In this document: positions 24,827 through 34,201 of the stretch, in pieces
Layout of the letters: the number at the start of each line of letters is the position of its first letter
Position numbering within the stretch: position 1 is the first letter of the stretch
The notes under the pieces: model-generated
What the model was told of the DNA's origin: nothing
Databases searched by the model: none
What the model saw: only the letters and a program-made list of their open reading frames with translations
Origin: G963676655 sp963678305
GTDB taxonomy: Bacteria; Verrucomicrobiota; Lentisphaeria; Victivallales; Victivallaceae
DNA length: 64,000 nt
Reading direction: 5' to 3'
NCBI GenBank assembly: GCA_963678305.2
Contig: CAXXVV010000011.1
Location: forward strand, 248,001 to 312,000
Made by a program: the position numbers and the translations under genes

Positions 24827-27403
24827 ATGACTGAAGTTACGCTTACTCCGATGATGAAACAGTACCGCGAAGTCAAGGCTGATATGCCGGATGACGCTGT
24901 CTTGTTATTTCGCCTTGGAGATTTTTATGAGATGTTTTTTGACGATGCGGCTCGCGCCAGCGCCGCGCTTGATATTGTTTTGACCAAACGTGCCAATGTG
25001 CCAATGTGCGGCTTCCCGTATCATGCATTGGAAATGCATTTGCCGCGTTTGCTGAAAGCCGGAATCAAAGTCGCTATTGCCGAACAAATGGAAGATCCGC
25101 GTTTGGCCAAAGGCATTGTCAAACGCCAGATTACCCGGATTATTACGCCGGGAACCGTGATCGACGGTTCCATGCTTTCCCCCGAGGAAAATAATTTTCT
25201 GGTGGCTCTTACCTGTAAGAATGAGGTGTATGGTTTGGCTTGCCTCGATATCAGTACCGGCGAATTTAAAATAACCGAAGTCAAGGGGCAGGAGCGGTTG
25301 GAAACCGAACTGCACCGTCTTGGCTGTCGCGAATGTGTCCTGCCGGAGAGTTTATACGAAAAATGGACCGAAGAACAATCCTTTCCTTTTGCTGCCAACG
25401 GTTTGCTTTGGACCCCGTTGGATGATTGGATATTTTCCCGCGATTGCGCTGAGGAATTGTTACTCCGCCAGTTCAGGGTCACAACACTTGACGGGTTCGG
25501 TTGTCGCGATATGAAACTGGCGGTCAGTGCTGCTGGCGGCGTATTGCATTACGCCGCGGAGAATTTGCGTCGTGACGTATCCCACATTACCCGAATGAAT
25601 TCATACAACAGCGAACAGTGTTTGGAGTTGGATGCTATTTCACAGCGTAATCTTGAGCTGGTTCAACCGATGTTCGGCAGTGGCAAGCAAGGCTCGTTAC
25701 TGCATGTCCTGGACTTTACCGCGACGCCGATGGGGGGACGAATGCTCCGGGATTGGTTGCTGCGCCCGTTATGCAGCCGGGATGCTATAAACGCCAGACT
25801 CGATGCGGTCGCCTGCTTTAAAGATGATCCTCTCACTTCTGCTGAAATTCGTGAAATGACCTCTGCCGTACGCGATCTGGAGCGAATTGTTGCACGGCTT
25901 AACATGGGCAGCGCCAATGCCCGCGATATGCTGGCTCTGGCTAACAGTTTGAGTGTGATTCCCGGGATAAAGTCTTTACTTGAACACTTTGCCGCTCCTT
26001 TGCTCGAAAAACTCAACTCTGAGTTGAACGAACTGCCTGAATTAACCTCATTGATTCATTCGGCGATAAACGATGATCCGCCGCCGTTGCTGACTGAAGG
26101 TGGTATTTTCCGTAAGGGCTATAACGAACAGCTTGACGAACTGCGCAGTGCTTCGACCGAAGGAAAAAACTGGTTGGCTGAAGTCCAGTCGCGTGAGATT
26201 GAACGTACCGGCATTAAATCTCTGAAAGTTAAATTCAATAAAGTGTTCGGTTATTACATCGAGATCAGCAAGTCGAACCTTGACCTTGTGCCTGAGGATT
26301 ATACTAGAAAGCAGACTTTGGTCAATGCAGAACGTTTCATTACTCCGGAACTCAAGGAAATCGAATCCAAGATTCTTGGAGCTGAAGATAAATCAAAGGC
26401 GCTGGAATACGAATTATTTCAGAGCCTGCGGCAAATCGCATTGGAATATACGGTCCAGATTCAGCTAACTGCCGGTGCTTTGGCCGGGATCGACGCGCTG
26501 GTTTCGCTGGCAGAGGCTGCCGCCAAATACAACTATGTACGCCCACGGGTCATTCAGGATGAAACACTTAATATTGTTGGCGGCCGCCACCCGGTTCTTG
26601 ATGCGGTTATGCAGAAGGAACGTTTTGTTCCGAATGATGTCATGCTTGATGGCGATCAGAGCCGGATGATGATCATAACCGGTCCGAATATGGCAGGTAA
26701 ATCAACCTATATTCGTCAGGTCGCATTGCTGGTTATCATGGCTCAGATGGGGTCGTACGTTCCGGCCGATAGCGCGGAAATTGGTTTGGTTGACCGAATT
26801 TTTACCCGGGTTGGGGCGGCGGATGATATTGCGCGTGGCCAAAGCACGTTCATGGTTGAGATGGTGGAAACTGCGAATATTTTGAATCATGTCAGTCGCA
26901 AAAGTCTGGTTATTCTGGATGAGATTGGGCGCGGAACAAGTACCTTTGACGGTATCAGTATTGCCTGGGCGGTGGCGGAGTTTCTACATGACGATCCGCG
27001 TGCAGGTTGTCGTACCATGTTTGCTACTCACTATCATGAGTTGACGGAGTTGGCGTTGACCAAGCGCGGAGTAAAAAACTATAATGTTGCGGTTCGCGAA
27101 TATGGCGAACAGATTATTTTTCTACGTCAAATTGTGCCCGGTGCCACCGATAAAAGCTACGGAATTCATGTTGCGGCTTTGGCCGGTCTGCCGGACGGGG
27201 TAATCTCCCGCGCTAATGAAATTCTGGAGAACCTTGAAAATAATTCTGTTGGAGAAGGAGGCCGTCCTGCTTTGGCGGAACATCACAATATTGCTCGGGA
27301 AGTTGCTGCTGAATATAAAGCTTCCCGGAAAAAGCGTGTTCAGAAAGCGCCAAAACCGGGATCGGAAGAACCGGATTCTTTTCAGCCCTCGCTCTTTGAT
27401 TAA
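24827..27403 (+). CDS. mutS: DNA mismatch repair protein MutS
   Basis: The 858-residue length is typical of MutS1. The N-terminal mismatch-recognition motif FRLGDFYEMFFDDA includes the conserved Phe-x-Glu, and the first domain starts at TPMMKQYREVK. The C-terminal ATPase has Walker A GPNMAGKST (about residue 619), Walker B LVILDEIGRGTSTFDG and FATHYHELTEL. The C-terminal tail ends QPSLFD. It recognises mispairs in the cytoplasm and signals to MutL. No mutL lies in the window; the gene appears monocistronic. Confidence 0.98.
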   Translation: MTEVTLTPMMKQYREVKADMPDDAVLLFRLGDFYEMFFDDAARASAALDIVLTKRANVPMCGFPYHALEMHLPRLLKAGIKVAIAEQMEDPRLAKGIVKRQITRIITPGTVIDGSMLSPEENNFLVALTCKNEVYGLACLDISTGEFKITEVKGQERLETELHRLGCRECVLPESLYEKWTEEQSFPFAANGLLWTPLDDWIFSRDCAEELLLRQFRVTTLDGFGCRDMKLAVSAAGGVLHYAAENLRRDVSHITRMNSYNSEQCLELDAISQRNLELVQPMFGSGKQGSLLHVLDFTATPMGGRMLRDWLLRPLCSRDAINARLDAVACFKDDPLTSAEIREMTSAVRDLERIVARLNMGSANARDMLALANSLSVIPGIKSLLEHFAAPLLEKLNSELNELPELTSLIHSAINDDPPPLLTEGGIFRKGYNEQLDELRSASTEGKNWLAEVQSREIERTGIKSLKVKFNKVFGYYIEISKSNLDLVPEDYTRKQTLVNAERFITPELKEIESKILGAEDKSKALEYELFQSLRQIALEYTVQIQLTAGALAGIDALVSLAEAAAKYNYVRPRVIQDETLNIVGGRHPVLDAVMQKERFVPNDVMLDGDQSRMMIITGPNMAGKSTYIRQVALLVIMAQMGSYVPADSAEIGLVDRIFTRVGAADDIARGQSTFMVEMVETANILNHVSRKSLVILDEIGRGTSTFDGISIAWAVAEFLHDDPRAGCRTMFATHYHELTELALTKRGVKNYNVAVREYGEQIIFLRQIVPGATDKSYGIHVAALAGLPDGVISRANEILENLENNSVGEGGRPALAEHHNIAREVAAEYKASRKKRVQKAPKPGSEEPDSFQPSLFD

Positions 27404-27524
27404 ACATAAATCAGTAATGCTTTATTCATCCTGTAAAGTATTTTGTTGATTTGTTTCTTATTTAATCCTTGCTTGTTTTTTTTGTTAAGTTATTGGCTGC
27501 AAGGGTTATATGTTATAACTATAG

Positions 27525-27537
27525 TCAAGCCGTCTGA
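27525..27537 (+). repeat. Dispersed 13-mer TCAAGCCGTCTGA (copy 2)
   Basis: Lies in the mutS-btuF gap. It is identical to copy 1 in inverse orientation and is followed by ATAATTTTTT, much as the RAYT-linked copies are followed by AATTTG. Confidence 0.5.
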
Positions 27538-27645
27538 ATAATTTTTTAAGGAATATTTATTGCCGATATGATTGTTGAATCCTTGCTTTAACGGTTTATT
27601 GGTGTATTTTTTAACTCTTGTTTTATTATCGAAAAAGGTGTGGAT

Positions 27646-28491
27646 ATGAGATTAAAAGTTGTGTTGCTCTTATCGGTATTCTGTACATTTGCATTTGCCG
27701 GGAACAAAAAATTGCGGATAGTTTCGCTTAGTCCAAGTTTAACTGAAACCATTTATAAACTTGGCAAAGGAGATTTGCTGGTCGGGCGCTCTATAGTTTG
27801 TAATTATCCGGAAGAAGTAAAAAAAGTAAAAGTAGTCGGGAATTTTAACAAACCGAATATCGAACGATTGGCGGTAATGATGCCGGATTACGTGGTTTGT
27901 ACCGATTTTGAAAATCCGGCAGCGATCCGGAAACTGCGTGCTATGGGTATGAAAGTAATCATTATGCGAGATAAAGACATTGATGATTATTTGAATTGCG
28001 TCCAGAAATTGGGGGAGGTTATGGATTGTCGGGAACGGGCGGCAAAGGAATTGAACCGTTTGAAATCCGGGTTGGCGGAATTTAAGAAAAAGGCTGACAG
28101 TATTCCTTTTGAAAAACGTCCCAAGATTTTTTTTATGTTATGGGATTCCCCGGTTATGTCGATTGGGAAAAAATCTTTTTTGACTAAATATATTGAATAT
28201 GCCGGAGGACGCAGTATTACGGCAAAGGTCGGTCAAGGTTATTTTTCCAGTTCCCTTGAATATGTATTGGCAGCCAAGCCGGATGTGATGATTTGTCCGT
28301 CGATGCATGTGAATAAGGCAAAAGAATTTGTGATCAGGACTGGTTGGAAGGATGTCAAAGCGGTTAAAGACGACCGGGTTTACAGCGGTTTGAATCCGGA
28401 TCTCATGTTCAGGCTGAGTCCGAGAATGCTGGAATCGATCCAGATTTTAAGAGATTGTATATACCCGAAAGAGAGTAAGGCTAAAAAATGA
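27646..28491 (+). CDS. btuF: BtuF-like corrinoid/metal-chelate substrate-binding protein
   Basis: The ATG at 27646 has AAAAAGG eight bases upstream; a GTG two codons earlier is possible. The ~281-residue product has a signal peptide (LLLSVFCTFAFAGN) and the class III binding-protein fold: RIVSLSPSLTETIYKLGKGD, LLVGRSIVCNYPEEV, KPNIERLAVMMPDYVVC, and the late LAAKPDVMICPS. It delivers vitamin B12-type corrinoids or siderophores to an ABC permease. It overlaps the CobD-CobQ gene by 4 nt (ATGA), which favours corrinoid as ligand. No BtuC/BtuD genes are in the window. No cobalamin riboswitch was evident upstream. Confidence 0.82.
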   Translation: MRLKVVLLLSVFCTFAFAGNKKLRIVSLSPSLTETIYKLGKGDLLVGRSIVCNYPEEVKKVKVVGNFNKPNIERLAVMMPDYVVCTDFENPAAIRKLRAMGMKVIIMRDKDIDDYLNCVQKLGEVMDCRERAAKELNRLKSGLAEFKKKADSIPFEKRPKIFFMLWDSPVMSIGKKSFLTKYIEYAGGRSITAKVGQGYFSSSLEYVLAAKPDVMICPSMHVNKAKEFVIRTGWKDVKAVKDDRVYSGLNPDLMFRLSPRMLESIQILRDCIYPKESKAKK

Positions 28492-31052
28492 ATAATCATG
28501 GCGGCAATATTAATGAATTAGCCAGGCGGGCCGACTGTACTTCGGAAGAAATTCTCGATTTCAGCGCCAGTATCAATCCGATGGGACCGCCGGAATTTTT
28601 CCGTGCGGCTGTAAGCCGGGCTTTGAACAGCATTGAAAATTATCCGCCGCCGCAGGCTGAACCTTTGCTTGAAGTCGCGGCAGAGTCCTACCAGGTTCCG
28701 ATAGACTTTTTAACCGCCGGTAACGGGTCCGGACAGTTGATCTTTGCGTTAACCAGGGCATGCGGGCTTACAAAAGCCTTGATTTCTGCTCCGTCATACA
28801 TCGATTATGAAAAAGCTTGTATTCAAGCCCGACTTGAAATAGCTTACTTTGAATTGTCCGCTGCTGATAATTTTGTTCCACATATGGAAGCTCTGGAAAA
28901 AGTAATCGAACCGGGGATGTTGGTTTTTATCGGCCATCCGGGCAATCCTGCGGGGACCGCGATGGAGGCGAATGATATTCGGCAACTTGCGGCCCGCTGT
29001 CCAGAGGCGTTGATTGTAGTGGATGAGGCTTTTGCAGACTTCATCCCTCAAGATTTTTCATTACTCCCGGAAGTGCCGGAAAATGTTATTATCTTACGCT
29101 CTCTGACCAAATTCTTTGCGGTTCCGGGTCTGCGACTCGGATTTGCGATCGCACATCCGCAAATTACCGCAAAACTGCGGGAGGAAGTTCCGTCTTGGTC
29201 GGTGAACAGTATAGCTCAAGAGGTTGGTGCAAGATTGCTTCGTGACACCGAGGAGTATGCTGAAGAAACCCGGCGGCTGGTAACTTACTTGAAACAAAAG
29301 TTGTCAAACCAGCTCGTCGAAATCGGCAAAATAAAAGTTTTTCCCGGAGTCGCAAATTATTTGCTGATCAAGTTGAAAGAGAACATCCCTGGATTTGCGG
29401 ATAAATTACTTGAACTCCACCGTTGCGCAATTCGTTCCTGCTGTAATTTCAAGGGCTTGGATGATACTTATTTCAGGATTGGCTTGAAAAATGAAGTTCA
29501 GAATGATTTTCTGGTCGAGGCAATCAAAAATGTTTTAGATAATACCCAACCGAAAGCATTTCATATTCCGGCGCGCAAGCATAAACCTTCATTAATGCTG
29601 CAGGGGACCTGTTCCAACGCGGGTAAGAGTGTTTTGACTTCGGCTTTCTGCCGGATACTTTTGCAGGACGGTTACAATGTTGCCCCGTTTAAATCTCAGA
29701 ACATGGCGCTGAATTCGTTTGTTACAGCGGACGGCGGAGAGATGGGCCGGGCTCAAGTTGTGCAGGCGGCGGCGTGTCGTTTGCAGCCGGATGTCCGCAT
29801 GAATCCAGTGCTGTTGAAACCCTCCACGGACACCGGTTGCCAGGTTATTTATATGGGACATCCGGTCGATAATATGGAAGTCGGAAAATATTTTAATTAC
29901 AAGGAACAAATTTTCGACAAAGTAAAAGCGGTTTACGATTCCCTCGAAAAAGATTTTGATGTGATAGTATTGGAGGGAGCGGGTAGTCCGGGCGAAATGA
30001 ATTTGAAAAAATCTGATATTGTCAATATGAACATGGCGCGCCATTCTGAAAGCACTGTTCTACTGGCTGGTGATATTGACCGCGGCGGTACTTACGCCTC
30101 GTTTATTGGGACAGTAGAATCATTTCTACCTTGGGAGCGTGACCTGCTTAAGGGTTTTCTGGTTAACAAGTTCCGGGGAGATGCCTCTTTATTGCAAGCG
30201 GCTCACGAGTATGTGGAGGATTTCACCGGTAAGCCGGTCCTCGGAGTGATTCCTTATGTTCGTGATCTGCGTATTCCGGAGGAGGACTCGGTTGCGTTCG
30301 GATTGACGCGGCCTTGTGAAAAGTTTTCTGAAACGCTGGATATGGTGATTATTGCTCTTGATCACGTTTCCAACTTTACCGACTTTGACCCGTTTGAAAT
30401 TGAGCCGGATATAAAGTTGCGCAAGGTGAGGAATCTGAAAGATCTCGGTTCTCCTGATATTATTGTTCTGCCCGGCAGTAAAAACGTTATCGGGGATCTC
30501 CAGGTACTCCGGAGCCAGGGAATGGATGGAGCTATTCTTGACCTCGTAAAGCAGGGTGCCTGGCTTATCGGGATTTGCGGAGGCTTGCAAATGGTCGGCT
30601 CAATTATTGAGGACCCGCATCAATTGGAATCCCATAGCGGGTCTGAGCCGGGGCTGGGTTTGCTGCCACTGATTACGGTTCTGCGTGAAGACAAACAGCT
30701 TTTTCAGACCACTGCATACTGGTTGCCGGAAGATATGGCGCTTTCCGGTTATGAAATTCATCACGGAGAAACCACCTGCAGCGATGATGAGTTGATCACG
30801 GTGGTATCAGAAGATAACCGGCCAATCGGTTTTGCGGCTGAGCGGGTCTGGACTACGTATTTGCACGGAGTGTTTGATGATGATGCGTTCAGGCGTAGAT
30901 TTATCGATATGGTTCGCCAAACTCGCAAGATGGTGCCGCTTCAAGAAATTCAGGCCGGTTACGACATACAGGACGCGATTGACTGTTTGGCTGATACTGT
31001 TCGGGAAAGTGTTGATATTGACCGTGTTTATCAACTTATGGGATTGAAATAA
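28488..31052 (+). CDS. cobQ: Fusion of threonine-phosphate decarboxylase (CobD) and cobyric acid synthase (CobQ)
   Basis: The protein has 854 residues. About residues 1-350 are a PLP fold-type I enzyme of the CobD/HisC group (HGGNINELARRA, ILDFSASINPMGPP, ILRSLTKFFAVPGLRLGFA with the PLP Lys). After a short linker, ~362-854 is CobQ: QGTCSNAGKSVL (P-loop-like), PFKSQNMALNS, VLEGAGSPGEMNL, then the glutamine-amidotransferase half with GICGGLQMVG (nucleophile Cys) and TYLHGVFDD (catalytic His). CobD makes aminopropanol phosphate from threonine phosphate; CobQ amidates four side chains of adenosylcobyric acid. Fusion places two late corrin steps on one chain, next to CbiB, which joins their products. 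Confidence 0.93.
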   Translation: MNNHGGNINELARRADCTSEEILDFSASINPMGPPEFFRAAVSRALNSIENYPPPQAEPLLEVAAESYQVPIDFLTAGNGSGQLIFALTRACGLTKALISAPSYIDYEKACIQARLEIAYFELSAADNFVPHMEALEKVIEPGMLVFIGHPGNPAGTAMEANDIRQLAARCPEALIVVDEAFADFIPQDFSLLPEVPENVIILRSLTKFFAVPGLRLGFAIAHPQITAKLREEVPSWSVNSIAQEVGARLLRDTEEYAEETRRLVTYLKQKLSNQLVEIGKIKVFPGVANYLLIKLKENIPGFADKLLELHRCAIRSCCNFKGLDDTYFRIGLKNEVQNDFLVEAIKNVLDNTQPKAFHIPARKHKPSLMLQGTCSNAGKSVLTSAFCRILLQDGYNVAPFKSQNMALNSFVTADGGEMGRAQVVQAAACRLQPDVRMNPVLLKPSTDTGCQVIYMGHPVDNMEVGKYFNYKEQIFDKVKAVYDSLEKDFDVIVLEGAGSPGEMNLKKSDIVNMNMARHSESTVLLAGDIDRGGTYASFIGTVESFLPWERDLLKGFLVNKFRGDASLLQAAHEYVEDFTGKPVLGVIPYVRDLRIPEEDSVAFGLTRPCEKFSETLDMVIIALDHVSNFTDFDPFEIEPDIKLRKVRNLKDLGSPDIIVLPGSKNVIGDLQVLRSQGMDGAILDLVKQGAWLIGICGGLQMVGSIIEDPHQLESHSGSEPGLGLLPLITVLREDKQLFQTTAYWLPEDMALSGYEIHHGETTCSDDELITVVSEDNRPIGFAAERVWTTYLHGVFDDDAFRRRFIDMVRQTRKMVPLQEIQAGYDIQDAIDCLADTVRESVDIDRVYQLMGLK

Positions 31053-31093
31053 GCGGTTGGTTTTGTTCCAATCTCCAACTAAGGAATTACAAT

Positions 31094-32071
31094 ATGGATC
31101 TGCTTTTGATCTATACAATAGCATTATTGCTTGATCTGCTGATCGGAGATCCGAATGTTTCTTGGCATCCGGTAGCGTTGATCGGAAGGACTGCATTGCG
31201 TCTCGAAATTGTTTGCCGAAAATATTTGGGAAACGGTTTTTTTTCCGGAATGTTTTGTGCTTTGGTGATTGTTTCCGGTTGTGGATTTATTGCGGCATTC
31301 CTGGTTGTTGCGGCAAGCATGTGCGGATTTTACGGGGAGTTTTTGGCTGTTGGAGCGGTTGTCTATATCACGATCGCGCCACGCAGTTTGATTGCGCATA
31401 CATTACGCGTTTCCAAAGCATTAAGGCGCAGAGATCTGGTTGCGGCGCGATGCGCAGTCGGAATGATAACCAGTCGCGATCCGGAGGCGCTCGATGAAAA
31501 TGGGGTAATCAGGTCGACGCTCGAAACGTTAGGTGAAAATGTCATTGACGGAATAACCGCTGCATTGTTTTGGGCAATGATTGGCTGGTTGTCATATGGA
31601 CCGGTCGGTGCCGCTTCATTTGCGTTGATGTATCGTGCTGCAAATACGCTTGACGCCACTTTCGGTTATAAAAACGACCGTTATATTTATTTTGGAACAT
31701 TTGCTGCCCGCTTGGACGATGTGTTGAATTTTATTCCAGCACGATTGACTTTGGTTGCTATTTTTTCCGGAGCCATAATCATGGGACTCCACTCGATGAA
31801 TGCAGTTAAATATGCCTGGCGTGACCGGAAAAAGCATCCCAGCCCAAACTCCAATTGGGGGATGGCGGCATTTGCCGGAGCATTAGGAGTACAGCTGGGC
31901 GGAACAACATATTACCGCGACAAAGTCAAACATTATGACACTTGGGGTAAGCCATTGGAACCGCTTCAAATCAAGCACATAATACAAGCTCAACGTTTAG
32001 TTGTTTTAACCACTCTAATGTTCATGTTGGTTTGCGTATTTATAGCAACAATGTATCTTGTTTTGCATTGA
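31094..32071 (+). CDS. cbiB: Adenosylcobinamide-phosphate synthase CbiB
   Basis: This 325-residue membrane protein has the family motifs LLIYTIALLLDLLIGDPNVS and WHPVALIGR at the N-terminus, then ENVIDGITAALFWAMIGW, MYRAANTLDATFGYKNDRY and DDVLNFIPARLT. The C-terminal SPNSNWGMAAFAGALGVQLGG is also typical. It couples aminopropanol phosphate to adenosylcobyric acid in the inner membrane, the step directly after CobD and CobQ. It starts 41 nt after the fusion gene, in the same direction, as the third gene of a corrinoid cluster. Confidence 0.95.
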   Translation: MDLLLIYTIALLLDLLIGDPNVSWHPVALIGRTALRLEIVCRKYLGNGFFSGMFCALVIVSGCGFIAAFLVVAASMCGFYGEFLAVGAVVYITIAPRSLIAHTLRVSKALRRRDLVAARCAVGMITSRDPEALDENGVIRSTLETLGENVIDGITAALFWAMIGWLSYGPVGAASFALMYRAANTLDATFGYKNDRYIYFGTFAARLDDVLNFIPARLTLVAIFSGAIIMGLHSMNAVKYAWRDRKKHPSPNSNWGMAAFAGALGVQLGGTTYYRDKVKHYDTWGKPLEPLQIKHIIQAQRLVVLTTLMFMLVCVFIATMYLVLH

Positions 32072-32122
32072 TTTCGTTCTACATAACCAATTTATTTTTA
32101 TGTTGTTGTATAAATCATATAA

Positions 32123-32135
32123 TCAAACCGTCTGA
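32123..32135 (+). repeat. Dispersed 13-mer TCAAACCGTCTGA upstream of RAYT 1
   Basis: Lies just before the RAYT 1 promoter. The same sequence is at 60563-60575 before RAYT 3; two more copies with G at position 5 lie away from any RAYT. Confidence 0.55.
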
Positions 32136-32139
32136 CAAT

Positions 32140-32168
32140 TTGACAAACCAACTTTCAGCGTATATATT
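32140..32168 (+). promoter_or_regulatory. Promoter of RAYT 1
   Basis: TTGACA, a 17-base spacer and TATATT. The same boxes and spacing precede all three RAYT genes of this window. AAAGGAGGA follows as a strong ribosome binding site. Confidence 0.7.
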
Positions 32169-32197
32169 ATCTCAAAACCAACCCAAAGGAGGACGAA

Positions 32198-33166
32198 ATG
32201 GAAGCGCGAATGAAGGTCAAAGGCGCAGGCTGCTACTACCACCTGTACAATCGCATCGGCTGCGTCAAAGGCGAACACCCGTTCTCCGACGCCGACAAAG
32301 AATACGGCTTCAAACTGCTTCGATACCTCTGCGATTATTTTTTGATCGAAGTCATCTCCGCCGCCTGGATGGGCAATCATTTTCACCTTGTGGTCTACGC
32401 TCCAGGACCGGATGAACTACCGCCGCTCGAGGTCATCGTCAAACGCCACAACGCCTATTACAAAGCAATGAAAAAAATCTTCAAATTCGGCCCGCGAACC
32501 CCGGTCATCAGTCTCGAAAATAAAACGCAATGCCAGGAAATCGCCCTCAAAATGATCGACATCAGCCGCTTTATGTCGGCCTGCCAACGCCAATTCACCT
32601 GCGTCTACAACGAGACCCGCAACCGCACCGGACAACTCTGGGGCGGCCGTTTCAAAAGCGTGATTCTCGAGCGCATAAACGCCCTGGCCGCCTGCGTGAC
32701 CTACGTCGAACTCAACCCGGTCCGGGCCGGCCTGAAAAACTCCCCGGCTGATTACAATTTCACCACCTGGGGACGTTATTGCAGAAGCGGCAAACACATG
32801 TTTTACGAGAATTTTGTCAAACACATGAAGCCGAACATTACCACCGGCGACACCTCGCAATGGACTGATGCCGAACTGTTTGCGTTCTTCCGTGGCGAAC
32901 TGGCCCGCATCATCACCGCGGAAACCGGCGCCTCGAGTGAAGAGATCTACGCCGCGCGCGACAAAGCCCGACAAAAAGAATCGATGCACGTCCGTTTTCT
33001 GCGTCGTACCCGACACTTTACCGAAGGAGCGATTTTAGGTTCAAAACAATTCATCCGCCAAACCGGAAGTCAATTTGACGATCCGGTTCGAATCCAGAAA
33101 AAACACCTCTCCCGAGGCACCAGTCCCACTGGAATGCTATATTGTTTTCGGAAGCTTCAGTCTTGA
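32198..33166 (+). CDS. REP-associated tyrosine transposase (RAYT), copy 1
   Basis: This 322-residue protein is a Y1/IS200-like HUH transposase: GCYYHLYNRIGCVKGEHPF at the N-terminus, the HUH motif HFH at 61-63 in MGNHFHLVVYAPG, and the candidate nucleophile Tyr169 in YVELNPVRAG. The helical C-terminus with RFLRRTRHFTEGAILGSKQF is typical of larger RAYTs. Such enzymes cut single-stranded DNA at REP hairpins with GTAG heads. Residues 1-~292 differ from copy 3 at only two positions, but the last 30 residues diverge sharply and end YCFRKLQS like copy 2. Codon use is strongly C/G-rich at third positions, unlike its neighbours, suggesting transfer. Confidence 0.92.
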   Translation: MEARMKVKGAGCYYHLYNRIGCVKGEHPFSDADKEYGFKLLRYLCDYFLIEVISAAWMGNHFHLVVYAPGPDELPPLEVIVKRHNAYYKAMKKIFKFGPRTPVISLENKTQCQEIALKMIDISRFMSACQRQFTCVYNETRNRTGQLWGGRFKSVILERINALAACVTYVELNPVRAGLKNSPADYNFTTWGRYCRSGKHMFYENFVKHMKPNITTGDTSQWTDAELFAFFRGELARIITAETGASSEEIYAARDKARQKESMHVRFLRRTRHFTEGAILGSKQFIRQTGSQFDDPVRIQKKHLSRGTSPTGMLYCFRKLQS

Positions 33167-33223
33167 AAAAATTGTTTATAGCATTACATTGCTGAGTGGA
33201 CAAACAAAAAACAGTAAAGAATT

Positions 33224-34192
33224 ATGAATAGAATAATTATACTTATAATATCTATAGCTTTTTCAGTTGTTCCGAGTAAAGCTGATTCAAAAGCTGAACA
33301 AGGATCATCAAAGAAAAGTGAAAAAAATGGATTTTGGCATTCTTTAAGAGATTTTTTTATTCCTCATGCTGCAGAGAGAAAAATCCTATTGCGCAAACAG
33401 ACGCAATATTTTCTGATTACGGTCGAAGAAGATGATTCCGGAGCTCGCCATCTGGTCTTTAACCCGATGAAGGGTTCTCAGGGAATTTGGAATCCAGAAA
33501 CCCCGGATGAAATCATTTCTAAATACTGTCGTTATACTACTCTTTTTCTGGCTTTAATTGATCAGCCGCCAAAAAGAGTGTTATTCATCGGTTTGGGGAT
33601 AGGCATGGTTCCCCGTTTTATACAGCGATATTTCCCTGAAACAATTATTGACGTGGTCGAAATCGATAAAGAGATTCCCCGTATTGCCCATGATTATTTT
33701 GCTTACGTCAAGAGCGAAAAAACCAACATTATTATTAAAGACGGGCGGGACTTCATCAATCGCAACAAGCACAAATACGACCTCATTTTTATTGACGCAT
33801 ATAACGCTAATACTATTCCGTTCCAATTGACGACTAAAGAATTTTATCAGAAAATTCGTGATTCACTGAAACCAGCAGGGATTGTTTCAATCAATATCGC
33901 GAACCTCGGTAAACCGGAATTCATCGCCAGCGAGTTGAAAACGATCAAAAGTCTGTTCCCGAACTTCGCGGTGTTCGTTTGTCCGAACGACAGCAACTAT
34001 GTGCCTTTTGCTTCAATCGAGCGAAAAATCGACCCTGAAAAGAAAGCGGAAAAGGTTGATAATATCATGCATTTAAGTTATTCCATGCAAGATATTGTGA
34101 AAACCAGAATGTCCGGGGATGATTTCAAGAAGTTGACGGAAAAGGCTATAATTCTGACCGATGATTATGCTCCGGTCGAAACCATGAAATAG
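33224..34192 (+). CDS. Spermidine-synthase-like protein with signal-like N-terminus
   Basis: This 322-residue protein has a Rossmann methyltransferase-type fold of the polyamine synthase family: VLFIGLGIGMVPRFIQRYFP (SAM-binding glycine loop), IDVVEIDKEIPRIAHDYF (acidic residue ending strand 2), and DLIFIDAYNANTIPFQLTTK. The first ~20 residues (MNRIIILIISIAFSVVPSKA) look like a signal peptide or anchor, unusual for a cytoplasmic synthase. The next gene encodes the membrane part usually found in front of this domain in membrane-fused spermidine synthase-like proteins. So the pair looks like a split, reordered version. True aminopropyl transfer is doubtful. Confidence 0.78.
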   Translation: MNRIIILIISIAFSVVPSKADSKAEQGSSKKSEKNGFWHSLRDFFIPHAAERKILLRKQTQYFLITVEEDDSGARHLVFNPMKGSQGIWNPETPDEIISKYCRYTTLFLALIDQPPKRVLFIGLGIGMVPRFIQRYFPETIIDVVEIDKEIPRIAHDYFAYVKSEKTNIIIKDGRDFINRNKHKYDLIFIDAYNANTIPFQLTTKEFYQKIRDSLKPAGIVSINIANLGKPEFIASELKTIKSLFPNFAVFVCPNDSNYVPFASIERKIDPEKKAEKVDNIMHLSYSMQDIVKTRMSGDDFKKLTEKAIILTDDYAPVETMK

Positions 34193-34201
34193 GATGTCGC
34201 T

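Noticed and set aside
27404..27645. Possible cobalamin riboswitch upstream of the corrinoid cluster
   Set aside because: No B12-box-like GCCACTG core or the surrounding stems could be found in this AT-rich gap.
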